Origin: Rhodanobacter sp.
GTDB taxonomy: Bacteria > Pseudomonadota > Gammaproteobacteria > Xanthomonadales > Rhodanobacteraceae
NCBI GenBank assembly: GCA_027450005.1
Contig: DAIDKO010000096.1
Span: forward strand, 1-64,000
DNA length: 64,000 nt
Direction of reading: 5' to 3'
The first letter of the stretch is position 1. The number at the start of each line of letters is the position of its first letter. The notes under the pieces are model-generated. The model searched no databases and was not told the origin of the DNA. It saw only the letters and a program-made list of their open reading frames with translations. Below, piece after piece: positions 9,615 to 19,035 of this stretch. The position numbers were made by a program, and so were the translations under genes.

Positions 9615-10814
9615 ATGCCCAGCTCCCTTCGCGTCGCCAGCCTCACCGTCCTCCCTGTCCTGGCACTGAGCGCCGCACTCGCTGGTGCGCCGGCGCAGGC
9701 ACGGCAGGACAAGAGCCAGGCCGAGCAGGCCGCAGCGAAGCAGAAGCTGAGCAACCTGCACCAGCAGCTGCAGGCCCTGGACAAGCGCCAGGCCGCCACC
9801 GCCGCACGCCGCGACCAGCTCAATGCCGAACTGGCGAAGGAGACCACCGCACTGGCTGCCGCCGCGCGCGCGCTGCGCGAGACCGACGCCGCGATCGCTG
9901 CCAAGCAACAGCAACTCCAGCAGTTGCAACAGCAGCGCGCCGACCTCCAGCAGAAGCTGGCCAGTCAGCGCGCCGCCATCGCCGACCTGCTGCGCGCCAG
10001 CTATGCGCTCGGCCACGGCTCCGACCTACGCCTGCTGCTGGACAACGAGGACGTGGGCCGCAGCGCGCGGGCGCTGGTCTACTCGAAATACTTCCAGCAG
10101 GACCGTCTGCAGAAGGTGCAGCAGTTGATGGCCGGGCTCGCCCAGTTGCAGACGCTGGAGCAACAGATCACCGCCGAACAAGAGGCGCTGCAGGTCCAGC
10201 GCGACCAGCGTGAAAAGCAGAGCGCACAACTGGCGCAGCAGCGTGCCGCAGCGCAGAAGCTGGCCGCCGCGGCCGACGCCACCTACCAAAACCAGGCCCA
10301 GCGGCTGGCTGCACTGAAGCAGGACGAGCAGTCGCTGAACTCGCTGGTCGCACGCCTGCAGCAGCAGATCGACCAGGCGATGCGCGAGGCCGCCGAACGA
10401 GCCGCCGCGCGCAGGCACGGCAAGTCGCCGCCCCGCGTCGCCGTGGGCGGCGCCGGCGCCAACATCCGCGGCAACCTGCCTTGGCCGGCCTCGGGCGAGG
10501 TTCACAGCTACGGCAACGGCGTCCTGATCCGCGCGCCCGGCGGCAGCGAAGTGCGTGCCGTGGCCAACGGCCGCGTGGTCTACGCGGGCTTTCTGCGCGG
10601 CTACGGCATGCTGCTGATCCTCAACCACGGCAACGGCTGGATGAGCATGTACGGCAACAACGAGGCGCTGCTGCACAATGTGGGCGACGCGGTGAAGGCG
10701 GGCCAGGCCGTGGGCACCGCCAGCGCGCCCACCGGCGTCAACACCGGCGTGTATTTCGAACTGCGCAAGAATGGCGAGCCAGTCGATCCACGCAGCTGGC
10801 TGAAGTCCCACTGA
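9615..10814 (+). CDS. Murein hydrolase activator EnvC-like (coiled coil plus M23/LytM domain)
   Basis: Signal peptide, long Q/L/A coiled coil, C-terminal LPWPASGEVHSYGNGVLIRAPGGSEVRAVANGRVVYAGFLRGYGMLLILNHGNGWMSMYGNNEALL. Confidence 0.9.
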   Translation: MPSSLRVASLTVLPVLALSAALAGAPAQARQDKSQAEQAAAKQKLSNLHQQLQALDKRQAATAARRDQLNAELAKETTALAAAARALRETDAAIAAKQQQLQQLQQQRADLQQKLASQRAAIADLLRASYALGHGSDLRLLLDNEDVGRSARALVYSKYFQQDRLQKVQQLMAGLAQLQTLEQQITAEQEALQVQRDQREKQSAQLAQQRAAAQKLAAAADATYQNQAQRLAALKQDEQSLNSLVARLQQQIDQAMREAAERAAARRHGKSPPRVAVGGAGANIRGNLPWPASGEVHSYGNGVLIRAPGGSEVRAVANGRVVYAGFLRGYGMLLILNHGNGWMSMYGNNEALLHNVGDAVKAGQAVGTASAPTGVNTGVYFELRKNGEPVDPRSWLKSH

Positions 10815-10918
10815 TCGCGCGACGCGGCGACGTTGACGGCGGGGCGCCACCGTCGCACGCTGGCAGTATCGAGGCCGGCCGCCTGTGCGGCTTCAACCCA
10901 CTTCCCCGGAGTCGTTCC

Positions 10919-12298
10919 ATGCGGTTTCCCACCTACAGCCTGTGCGCCCTTCTGCTGGCCGCACCGTTCGTGCACGCGCAGACCGCGCCGGCGCCTGCCA
11001 CCAGCGCGCACGAACCGCCCACCGACCTGCCCGCCACCCACGTGCACGCCAACGTACCGGCCAAGGACGCGGACGGCCAACCCAGCCTCGACGACATCCG
11101 CCGCTTCAGCCGCGTCTACGACATCGTGCGCCAGGCCTACGTCGAACCGGTGGGCAACAAGGAGCTGATCAAGGACGCAATCACCGGCATGCTCGCCGCA
11201 CTCGACCCGCACAGCGAATACCTCGACAAGCAGGGCCTCGCCCAGCTCAACGAGGACACCACCGGCCAGTACAGCGGCCTCGGCATCGAGGTGCTGGAAC
11301 AGGACGGTGGCCTGCTGATCGTCACGCCCATCGACGACACGCCCGCCTCGCGCGCCGGCATCAAACCGGGCGACAGCATCGTGAAGATCGACGGCGCGCT
11401 GGTCGACCCGCAGAACGTGGACGCGATGTTCAAGAAGCTGCGCGGCAAGCCCGGCAGCAAGATCACCCTGACCATCGTGCACAAGGGCAGCGACACGCCG
11501 GTGGACATGCACCTGGTGCGCGAGAACATCGCCATCACCAGCGTCAAGGTGCGCCAGCTCGAGCCCGGCTACGACTACATCCGCATCACGCAGTTCCAGA
11601 GCGATACCGCGCCCGACCTCGAACGCAAGCTGGAGGCGCTGGTCGCCAAGGACGGCGCGCCGAAGGGCGCGGTGCTCGACCTGCGCAACAACCCCGGCGG
11701 CCTGCTCACCGCCGCGGTGTCGGTGAGCGACGACTTCCTCGACTCCGGCACCATCGTCACCACCCGCGGCCGCCTGCCCGATTCCAACATGAGCTTCAGC
11801 GCCCACCCCGGCGACCTGCTCGACGGTGCGCCGCTGGTGGTGCTGGTGAACCACGGCACCGCCTCCGCCGCGGAGATCGTCTCCGGCGCGTTGAAGGACA
11901 ACCACCGCGCCCTGCTGATGGGGCAGCGCACCTTCGGCAAGGGCGTGGTGCAGACCGTGCTGCCGCTGGATGCCGACCACGCCGTGAAGATCACCACCGC
12001 GCGCTACTACACGCCCAACGGCACGTCGATCCAGGCCGAGGGCATCAAGCCCGACATCGCGCTGGCCGACATCGACGTGCGCAAGGCCGACACGACGCCC
12101 GCACTGATCGACTCCGAAGCCGACCTGCCGCACCACCTCGCCAACCAGAACGCCAAGGCCGGTGGCAACATCGACAACGACGGCAGCGCCGCCGCCACCA
12201 GGCTCGCCACCAGCGACTACGCGCTGTCGCAGGCACTCAACGTGCTCAAGGGGTTGGCACTGGAGCGCGGCGCGGCGGCCAAGCCGTCGGCCCAATAG
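10919..12298 (+). CDS. ctpA: S41 family C-terminal processing peptidase (CtpA-like)
   Basis: PDZ (GLGIEVLEQDGGLLIVTPIDDTPASRAGIKPGDSIVKIDG), VLDLRNNPGGLL, VNHGTASAAEIVSGAL, FGKGVVQTV. Confidence 0.92.
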   Translation: MRFPTYSLCALLLAAPFVHAQTAPAPATSAHEPPTDLPATHVHANVPAKDADGQPSLDDIRRFSRVYDIVRQAYVEPVGNKELIKDAITGMLAALDPHSEYLDKQGLAQLNEDTTGQYSGLGIEVLEQDGGLLIVTPIDDTPASRAGIKPGDSIVKIDGALVDPQNVDAMFKKLRGKPGSKITLTIVHKGSDTPVDMHLVRENIAITSVKVRQLEPGYDYIRITQFQSDTAPDLERKLEALVAKDGAPKGAVLDLRNNPGGLLTAAVSVSDDFLDSGTIVTTRGRLPDSNMSFSAHPGDLLDGAPLVVLVNHGTASAAEIVSGALKDNHRALLMGQRTFGKGVVQTVLPLDADHAVKITTARYYTPNGTSIQAEGIKPDIALADIDVRKADTTPALIDSEADLPHHLANQNAKAGGNIDNDGSAAATRLATSDYALSQALNVLKGLALERGAAAKPSAQ

Positions 12299-12319
12299 CG
12301 CGCGGCCTCACCAGGAACG

Positions 12320-12705
12320 TCACCATTCCCAGCCCGCCTCCTGCCGGCGCCGCCTTGAACGCCAGGGACATCGCGAAGATCGGCCATTTTTATGCGAACG
12401 TCGCCGGACTTCGGCTCGCGGTCGTATAACAGGATCACCTCGGGCTGGAATCGGATGCGTTCCAGCTCTCAGTCATCGCGATACCAAGCGAGCGGGCGGC
12501 ACCCATCGCCATCGAGGAGCCGCCGCAGCGGCGTGAAAACAAGGCCATCAAGCTGGTTTTCCCGGTCGCCAGCCTTGTCGCAGCGCGCCAGGCGGCGCCG
12601 CTGCACGGCGGCGGACTCAAGGCCCCTCTAAGCGAGTGGCTGTTCCAGGGCTCGCGCCTCTGCGACGGCCACGACCCGCAAGGGAATGTCGTGCAGCTTC
12701 GTTAA
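12320..12705 (+). pseudogene. VOC-family (glyoxalase/bleomycin-resistance-like) protein with in-frame TAA
   Basis: One frame reads ALNARDIAKIGHFYANVAGLRLAVV[TAA 12427-12429]QDHLGLESDAFQLSVIAIPSERAAPIAIEEPPQRRENKAIKLVFPVASLVAARQAAPLHGGGLKAPLSEWLFQGSRLCDGHDPQGNVVQLR*; no ATG/GTG at the start. Confidence 0.72.
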
Positions 12706-12754
12706 CGCGCACGCTGACGTCCCGATGCAGCCGGCAGCGTGGCCGCATCGCTGA

Positions 12755-13948
12755 TTACAGCCGCCCGCCCTGGTCGGCGGCCAGCAGCTCGGCCGGCAGC
12801 GGCAGCAGGTCGAGGCCGCGCGCGAACAGCATCGCCTGGAAGCGTTCGCCCATCTGGTCGGGCAGCGTGAGCCGCTTCACCTCCTGGGCCAGGCGATAGC
12901 GCGCCGCCTCGTCGGCGGCCTGCGCATGGGCGCTCTCGAACGCCTGCTGCAGGCCGCTGGCAATCAGGAACTGTGCCTGCGACAGGTACGCGGCCACACC
13001 GAACCCAGCGTGGTTGCCGGCTTCGGCCAGGGCGGTGAAATCCACCGAGGCGGTGAGGTCGTTGAGACCGGGCAACCACAACGGATCGCTGTGCGCGTGA
13101 TGGCGGTAGTGCGCCATCAGCGTGCCGTCGCGGCGGTCGGGCTGGTAGAACTCGCGGCGCACGTAGCCGTAGTCGACGAACAGCATCACGCCGGCCTCCA
13201 GCGTGCCGGCCACGGCCTGCAGCCAGTACGGCAGTTGCGGCAGCAGCTCGGTGCGGTAGCCATCGGCGAAGTCCTCGCCGAGGTCGCGCTCGACGTGGCG
13301 TACCGCGCCGGCCACCAGCGCGTCGGCGGGTCGATCCACGCGCATCAGCCGGCCTTCGCCGTCCAGTGCCACGTATTCCTCGTAGACCTCGCCTCCCTTC
13401 ATCGCGATGCGCGTGGTAGGCAACGCGTCGATCACCTCGTTGGCGAACAGCACGCCGCGCCAGCCGCGGTCGGGCGGACCGTCCAGCCAGCGGACGCGCG
13501 CGTTGACCTCGGCCGGCAGCGCGGCGGCCAGGCGCTCGCGCTGGCGCTCGCGCAGGTCGGCGCTGGGCTCGAGGATCAGGTAGCGATGCGGCAGGCTGCC
13601 GGCTTCGGCAAGCACCTCCAGTAACGCCTGCGCGAAGGCGCCGCTGCCGCCGCCCAGTTCGAGGAAGTTTGCCTGCTCGCCCAGCGTATCCAGAACCGGC
13701 CCGACCACATTCGCCACGCAGCGCGCAAACAGTTCACCCAGCTCCGGTGCCGTGACGAAGTCGCCGGCCTCGCCGAACTTGGTCTTGCCCGCGCTGTAAT
13801 AGCCCAGCCCCGGCGCATACAGGCAGCGCTCCATGAACTGCGAGAACGGCATCGGGCCGTGCGCGGCGATCAGTTCGCGCAACTGCTGCAGCAGGCGGTC
13901 GGAGTGCGCGCGCTCGTCGGCGCCGGGTTCGGGGAGGCGGGGGGACAT
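12755..13948 (-). CDS. Class I SAM-dependent methyltransferase (COG1565/NDUFAF7-like)
   Basis: MSPRLPEPGADERAHSDRLLQQLRELIAAHGPMPFSQFMERCLYAPGLGYYSAGKTKFGEAGDFVTAPELGELFARCVA. Confidence 0.88.
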   Translation of the reverse strand: MSPRLPEPGADERAHSDRLLQQLRELIAAHGPMPFSQFMERCLYAPGLGYYSAGKTKFGEAGDFVTAPELGELFARCVANVVGPVLDTLGEQANFLELGGGSGAFAQALLEVLAEAGSLPHRYLILEPSADLRERQRERLAAALPAEVNARVRWLDGPPDRGWRGVLFANEVIDALPTTRIAMKGGEVYEEYVALDGEGRLMRVDRPADALVAGAVRHVERDLGEDFADGYRTELLPQLPYWLQAVAGTLEAGVMLFVDYGYVRREFYQPDRRDGTLMAHYRHHAHSDPLWLPGLNDLTASVDFTALAEAGNHAGFGVAAYLSQAQFLIASGLQQAFESAHAQAADEAARYRLAQEVKRLTLPDQMGERFQAMLFARGLDLLPLPAELLAADQGGRL

Positions 13949-14088
13949 ACGATCTGCCGTCGTCTGCAAAGGCTTCAAGGATAGCCGATGCGTCCGTGCA
14001 GCCCGCGCGGACGGGAGAGGGCTCCCCACCCGGCCGTGCCCTTGAGAGGTTGCGTCGGCGGCCGGGTGGACGTCCAAGGCGCGGACGA

Positions 14089-16296
14089 TCAGAAATCCTT
14101 CTGCAGGCTCAGGTACAGGCCGCGGCGCGGCCCGAACTGCGGTGCGCCCACGCCGATGCCGGTGCCATCGCGCAACTGGTAGCTGCGATCCAGCGCATTG
14201 ATGACCGCCACCTGGGCATGCAGCTTGCCGAAACGGACGACCCGGAAGTCACGCGAGACGCTTAGGTTGAGCTGGAAATACCCTGGCATGCGGGCGCCGT
14301 TGGGCACCGCGCCGGCGCGACGCAGGCCGCTGCCGAACAGATAGTCGGCACCCAGCTTGGTGCCGTCGCCCAGTGCGTAGCTGATGCCGCCGGAAGAGGT
14401 ATATTTCTGGTCGTGGTCGAGATGGATGTAGTTGTTCGCGATGTAGGCCAGGTCGGCGGGGCTGAAGTTGTACTGGCTGGTGACCACGTCCTTGCCCATC
14501 GCCTTGCTCCACGCAAAGTTGAAGTAGCCGGCCCATGGGCCGTTGTCGTAGTCGGCGGTGAACTCGGTGCCAGCCACCCGCCCGTACTTGTAGTTGAACG
14601 TGGAATAGACCAGCGCGGCGCCGAATTGGCCCTGATCCTGCAGGTCGTGCACCTCGCGGTAATAGGAGTCCAGGCCCAGCGTCCAATGGCTACCGATGTT
14701 TTGCGAAATCCCGGCATCGAAGTAGTTGGAGCGCTCGGCCAGCGGCTTGTTGTCGCCGTAGTTCTTCACCGCGTTGGTGGTGCCGGCGAAGGCCGCGATG
14801 TTCGCGGCAGTGATCATCTCGGTGGCCGGCGGCGTGAAGTAGCGCGAATAGCCGGCATGCACGGTGGTACTGCCAGTGGCCTGCCAGACCACGCCCACGC
14901 GCGGGCTGAGCTGGCTCTGGGTGGTGCCGAATGCCTTGTAGGCGTCGCCGCGCAGGCCGTAGTTCACCGTCCAGTCCTCGCCGAGGCTCCATTCGTCCTG
15001 CACGTAGGCGGACCACGTCCTGGCGACGATCGGGGCGCTGGTGAGGATGCCGAGCGGCACCGTGCTGGACTGGTTGCCGTTCGCATCGACCGGGAACACC
15101 AGCGAATTGGTCGTGGTGAGGGCGCGGTCGTCACTGTCGTACAAGCCGTAGCGCAGGGTATTGGTGTCGTTCAGCGGCGTGGAGAAATCCGCCTGCAACG
15201 TGCTGGCACGATCGGCCTGGCGGATGCTGCCGGCCACGCCGTTGAACATCAGGTCGCCGATGTTATCGGGCAGGTACAGCAGTCCGCTGTAGCGCTGACC
15301 CAGCGAAACCTGGTAATCGGTCTTGCCCGACTTGCCCTGCAGCGAGAGCACGCCGAAGCGGGTCTGCTCGTTCTGCCGTTCGTTCAAGCGGGCCGAATTG
15401 AAGCTGGTGAGGCCGAGGTAACCGAACTGCGGCGCCTGCCCAGGGTTGTTCGGGATCTGGAAGCGGTTGTTGGCGAAGCCAAACATGAAACTCAACCGCA
15501 TGTCGTTGTCGATCAGGTAGGAAATATCGCCGAAGCCCTTGACCTGGTTGGTATGGTCGTGGATCGGCGTGCGACTGGCGGTGGGATTCTCGATGCCGAC
15601 GTCGTTCTGCAGGTAGTTGGCGGTGAAGTAGGCGCTCCATCGGCCGCTGTTGCCCCACAGCGAAAGGTTCGGGTTGAAGGCGCCGAAAGACCCTCCGGTA
15701 AGGCCGACGCTGCCGCCGTTGCCGAGGTCGGCGCCGCTCTTGGTGGTGATATCCACCACGGCCGCGGTACGCAAGCCGTATTCCGCGGGCAGGGCGCCGT
15801 CCAGCAGGTTCATGCTCTGGATCGCGCGCGCGTCCAACGTCTGGCCAAAGCCGGAGATCGACTCGGGAATGATCACGCCGTCGATGCGGTACTGCAGGTT
15901 CGCGTGGTCGCCACGCACGTGCAGGCCGCCGTAGGAGTCCTGCACCACGCCCGGAGCCTGCAACACCACCTGGTTCAGCGGCGTGGAGGCACCCAGCGGC
16001 AACGCCTGGATGTCCTTTGCGTCGATCACGTATTGGCTGGAACCGGTGTCCGGTGACAGCGCGTTGCGCGCCTGGTCCAACACCGCGCTGACGCTGACCG
16101 CACCAAGGTCCCGCACCTTCGGCGCGCGCCGGTCGCGCGCGGCTTCCGGTTTGCTGTCACCGTCCGCCGACGGGCTGGCGTTGGCACCGCCGGTCGCAGC
16201 CGCGGCGGAAGGAGGCGCGACCTCATCGGCGTGGGCATGGGCGGGGATCACGCACAGAGCGGCGGCGAGACTCAGGGCAAGCGGGGAAAGCTTCAT
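14089..16296 (-). CDS. TonB-dependent receptor (candidate zinc-regulated)
   Basis: Signal peptide MKLSPLALSLAAALCVIPAHAHA; plug/barrel motifs ending LRDGTGIGVGAPQFGPRRGLYLSLQKDF; Zur-like palindrome upstream. Confidence 0.9.
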   Translation of the reverse strand: MKLSPLALSLAAALCVIPAHAHADEVAPPSAAAATGGANASPSADGDSKPEAARDRRAPKVRDLGAVSVSAVLDQARNALSPDTGSSQYVIDAKDIQALPLGASTPLNQVVLQAPGVVQDSYGGLHVRGDHANLQYRIDGVIIPESISGFGQTLDARAIQSMNLLDGALPAEYGLRTAAVVDITTKSGADLGNGGSVGLTGGSFGAFNPNLSLWGNSGRWSAYFTANYLQNDVGIENPTASRTPIHDHTNQVKGFGDISYLIDNDMRLSFMFGFANNRFQIPNNPGQAPQFGYLGLTSFNSARLNERQNEQTRFGVLSLQGKSGKTDYQVSLGQRYSGLLYLPDNIGDLMFNGVAGSIRQADRASTLQADFSTPLNDTNTLRYGLYDSDDRALTTTNSLVFPVDANGNQSSTVPLGILTSAPIVARTWSAYVQDEWSLGEDWTVNYGLRGDAYKAFGTTQSQLSPRVGVVWQATGSTTVHAGYSRYFTPPATEMITAANIAAFAGTTNAVKNYGDNKPLAERSNYFDAGISQNIGSHWTLGLDSYYREVHDLQDQGQFGAALVYSTFNYKYGRVAGTEFTADYDNGPWAGYFNFAWSKAMGKDVVTSQYNFSPADLAYIANNYIHLDHDQKYTSSGGISYALGDGTKLGADYLFGSGLRRAGAVPNGARMPGYFQLNLSVSRDFRVVRFGKLHAQVAVINALDRSYQLRDGTGIGVGAPQFGPRRGLYLSLQKDF

Positions 16297-16348
16297 GGGG
16301 TCGGGTTCCGATTCCGGGTGGGCAATCCGGCGCATCCGCCGGATGATC

Positions 16349-16372
16349 AATGTAATGTTATATCATTACATT
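16349..16372. promoter_or_regulatory. Zur-like operator palindrome upstream of the TonB receptor
   Basis: AATGTAATG-TTATAT-CATTACATT, perfect 9-bp arms, about 52 bp upstream of the 16296 ATG. Confidence 0.65.
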
Positions 16373-16471
16373 CAAAGCGATCGAATCGACCGGGCCACAG
16401 GTCATGGCTCCTGGTCAGCCCGTTGATCCCCGCTTCAGGCCCAGGACCTAGACTGGTCGCTCACTCCGCCC

Positions 16472-17215
16472 TTGCTGGCATCCCGGAGCTGCGCTACGAG
16501 CCATCCCGACACATTCGGCGGCAGCCGCCAGGTACCCGCCGTGATCGGCGGCCAGGAAGAGGCGAACCGGGTTACCCAGGCTATCCTCGACTTCGTCAGC
16601 CGCATTCCCGGCAGCAAGGTGGACGGCACCGCCGATCCGCTGGCGCAGGCGCGCCAGATCGCCAGCCGTGCCGCCCAGCGCGCCGCGCTCACCTCCGGCA
16701 CGCTGGCGCTGCCGCCGGGGCCGCTGGGCTGGCTCACCGTGTTGCCGGAGCTGATGGCGATCTGGCGGATCCAGGCGCAGATGGTCAGCGACATCGCCGC
16801 CGCCTATGGCCGCCACGCCGAACTCGGCCGCGAACAGATGCTGTATTGCCTGTTTCGCCACACCGCGGCGCAGGCCTTCCGCGACCTGGTGGTGCGCATG
16901 GGCGATCGCCTGCTGTTCCGCCGCATGTCGTACACGGTGGCGGAGCGCGTGGCCAAGCAGCTCGGCGTGAAACTGAGCCGCCGTACCGTGGGCGAAGGCC
17001 TGTCGCGCTGGCTGCCAGTGATCGGCGCCTTGGGCGTGGGCGCCTACGCCTACTACGACACCGGGCAGGTCGCCGCCACCACCATCGAGTTGTTCAGCCG
17101 CGGCATCGACCATGAAGTCCATGGCGATCTCGACGAAGCGCCTCCGCCGCACAGGCGCGGCGGCGCGGCGGCCAAAGCCATTGCGCCCAAGCGCCATCCG
17201 TCCAGCGACGCATGA
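16472..17215 (+). CDS. EcsC family protein
   Basis: EANRVTQAILDFVSRIPGSKVDGTADPLAQAR...LPELMAIWRIQAQMVSDIAAAYGR...GAYAYYDTGQVAATTIELF; start uncertain (TTG 16472 or GTG about 16540). Confidence 0.75.
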   Translation: MLASRSCATSHPDTFGGSRQVPAVIGGQEEANRVTQAILDFVSRIPGSKVDGTADPLAQARQIASRAAQRAALTSGTLALPPGPLGWLTVLPELMAIWRIQAQMVSDIAAAYGRHAELGREQMLYCLFRHTAAQAFRDLVVRMGDRLLFRRMSYTVAERVAKQLGVKLSRRTVGEGLSRWLPVIGALGVGAYAYYDTGQVAATTIELFSRGIDHEVHGDLDEAPPPHRRGGAAAKAIAPKRHPSSDA

Positions 17216-17275
17216 GTGACGCGCCGGCAGCGATCCGGCAAGCTCTCGTTATCCGAATCGCGCAGGAACCATCGC

Positions 17276-18019
17276 ATGCCACCTCGTCACGACAGCCCCG
17301 TCGCACTGATTACCGGCGCAGGCAAGCGCGTGGGCGCGGTGATCGCGCGTATGCTACACGCGGCTGGTTACGACCTCGCCCTGCACTGCCGCCGCTCGGT
17401 GGCGGAAGCCGAGGCGCTGGCCGCCGAGCTGGAGCAGGCACGCACCGGCAGTGCCCTGGTGCTGCAGGCCGAGCTGGCCAATCCGCATACGCTACCGGCA
17501 CTGGTCGATACCACGCTGGCCCGCTACGGCCGGCTGGACGCGCTGGTCAACAATGCCTCGGCGTTCCTGACCGCGGATCTCCCGGCAACGAACCCATTAC
17601 AGTGGGACGAACTGTTCGCCGTGAACGTGCGTGCACCGTTCTTCCTGGCACAGGCCGCGGCCGCGGCGCTGCGCGAAAGGCGCGGCGCGATCGTCAACCT
17701 AGTGGACATCTATGCCGCGCGTCCACGCTCCGACCTGCTCGCCTATGCCAGCTCCAAGGCCGCACTGATCTCACTCACCCGGGGGCTGGCCACGGCGCTG
17801 GCTCCCGAGATACGCGTCAATGCGATAGCGCCAGGCGCCATCCTCTGGCCGGAAACGGCACTGTCCGACGAGGTGCAGACGGCTCTCATGGCAAAAACGC
17901 CGCTGGCCCGTATCGGCACGCCGGAAGAGGTGGCTAAGGCTGTGCTTTGGCTGCTGCGCGATGCGACTTACTGCACAGGCGAGACGCTGCACGTCGACGG
18001 CGGCCGGGCGGTTGCCTGA
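17276..18019 (+). CDS. SDR family oxidoreductase, pteridine reductase-like
   Basis: VALITGAGKRVGAVIARMLHAAGYDLALHCRRS, LVNNASAFLTADL, YASSKAALISLTRGLA, YCTGETLHVDGG. Confidence 0.88.
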   Translation: MPPRHDSPVALITGAGKRVGAVIARMLHAAGYDLALHCRRSVAEAEALAAELEQARTGSALVLQAELANPHTLPALVDTTLARYGRLDALVNNASAFLTADLPATNPLQWDELFAVNVRAPFFLAQAAAAALRERRGAIVNLVDIYAARPRSDLLAYASSKAALISLTRGLATALAPEIRVNAIAPGAILWPETALSDEVQTALMAKTPLARIGTPEEVAKAVLWLLRDATYCTGETLHVDGGRAVA

Positions 18020-18480
18020 GCTTGGCATGCGGTCAGCCACTGGTTGCGCAATTCGATACACCGACGCCGGAACGCCCCGCTGTAAACGAAGCCCTCGATC
18101 AACTCGAACACCTCGGGATCGCGAACCAATGAAGTCATCGTCCGCTCGCAGCTCTGCAGGGCATCGGGGTGCATGTTACCGTTGGTAGTAGAAGTCCAAG
18201 CCGCTTCCAACGGATTGAGCAACATGTAGGCCAACCATCGCTTGCGCTTGGTGAGACGATCCTGGCCGTGCGCGTCCGGATGGATCATGGCATCGAGGAG
18301 GTCGAGGTTTTCCTCGTTGTCCAGCGCGGCCTGATCAATGGCAATCCAGGCATCCTTGATGCCGCGGTCCTGCTCCATCCGCCCCACGTTCCGGCCCGCC
18401 TTCTGCACAGAATGGGCGATGTAGAGCGTCACCAGCACGTTGCCCATGCTCACCAAGACACCCAGCCACTCTACCGACAC
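17968..18480 (-). CDS. Small membrane-anchored protein of unknown function (one N-terminal TM)
   Basis: GTG at 18480 preceded by AAAGGGGGAA; VSVEWLGVLVSMGNVLVTLYIAHSVQKAGRNVGRMEQDRGIKDAW...; overlaps the 3' end of the SDR gene by 52 nt, convergent. Confidence 0.65.
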   Translation of the reverse strand: MSVEWLGVLVSMGNVLVTLYIAHSVQKAGRNVGRMEQDRGIKDAWIAIDQAALDNEENLDLLDAMIHPDAHGQDRLTKRKRWLAYMLLNPLEAAWTSTTNGNMHPDALQSCERTMTSLVRDPEVFELIEGFVYSGAFRRRCIELRNQWLTACQAQATARPPSTCSVSPVQ

Positions 18481-18516
18481 GCTGTTTCCCCCTTTTAGCA
18501 ATTCGAATACGAAAGA

Positions 18517-19035
18517 TCAGTCGCCGAGCTTTGATCCGGCGTCCATCAGCGCCTCTGGCTTCGTCCAGATGGACCCCGCTACATTGTCGGAATGCACCGC
18601 CCAGCACTCGGCCAGGGATCGGCCATCTCCCGGAATGATGGCCTGCGGCGCGATGTCGGCCAGCGGCTTCAGCACGAAGGCGTGCCGCAGCTCCTTGCGC
18701 GGGATCTGCAGGTGGCCGGGACCATCGATCACCTGCTCGTCGTACAGCACGATGTCCACGTCCAGCGTGCGGTCCGAGTAGCGCGGCACGTCGCGCCGGC
18801 GGCCGTGGCGGTCCTCCAGCGCATGCAGCCAGTCGTTGAGTGCCTCGGGGCCGAGTTCGGTATCCAGTCCCACCGCGAGGTTGACGAAATCCGCGCCCTC
18901 GAAGCCCACCGAGTGGCTGCGATAGGCTGGCGACACCTCGATCGCGCCGAAGCGCGCGCGCAGCTCGTCCAGCGCGGCGCGCAGGTAGCGGTGCGGTTCG
19001 AGGTTGGAACCAAGGCTGAGGTAAGCGCGTGCCAT
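18517..19035 (-). CDS. folK: 2-amino-4-hydroxy-6-hydroxymethyldihydropteridine diphosphokinase
   Basis: MARAYLSLGSNLEPHRYLRAALDEL...SRYSDRTLDVDIVLYDEQVIDGPGHLQIPRKELRHAFVLKPLADIAP-type HPPK motifs; track ORF start is over-extended into the upstream gene. Confidence 0.93.
   Translation of the reverse strand: MARAYLSLGSNLEPHRYLRAALDELRARFGAIEVSPAYRSHSVGFEGADFVNLAVGLDTELGPEALNDWLHALEDRHGRRRDVPRYSDRTLDVDIVLYDEQVIDGPGHLQIPRKELRHAFVLKPLADIAPQAIIPGDGRSLAECWAVHSDNVAGSIWTKPEALMDAGSKLGD

Noticed and set aside
10601-12295. 564-aa minus-strand ORF
   Set aside because: Antisense of envC/ctpA; shadow ORF
14413-16056. 547-aa plus-strand ORF
   Set aside because: Antisense of the second TonB receptor gene
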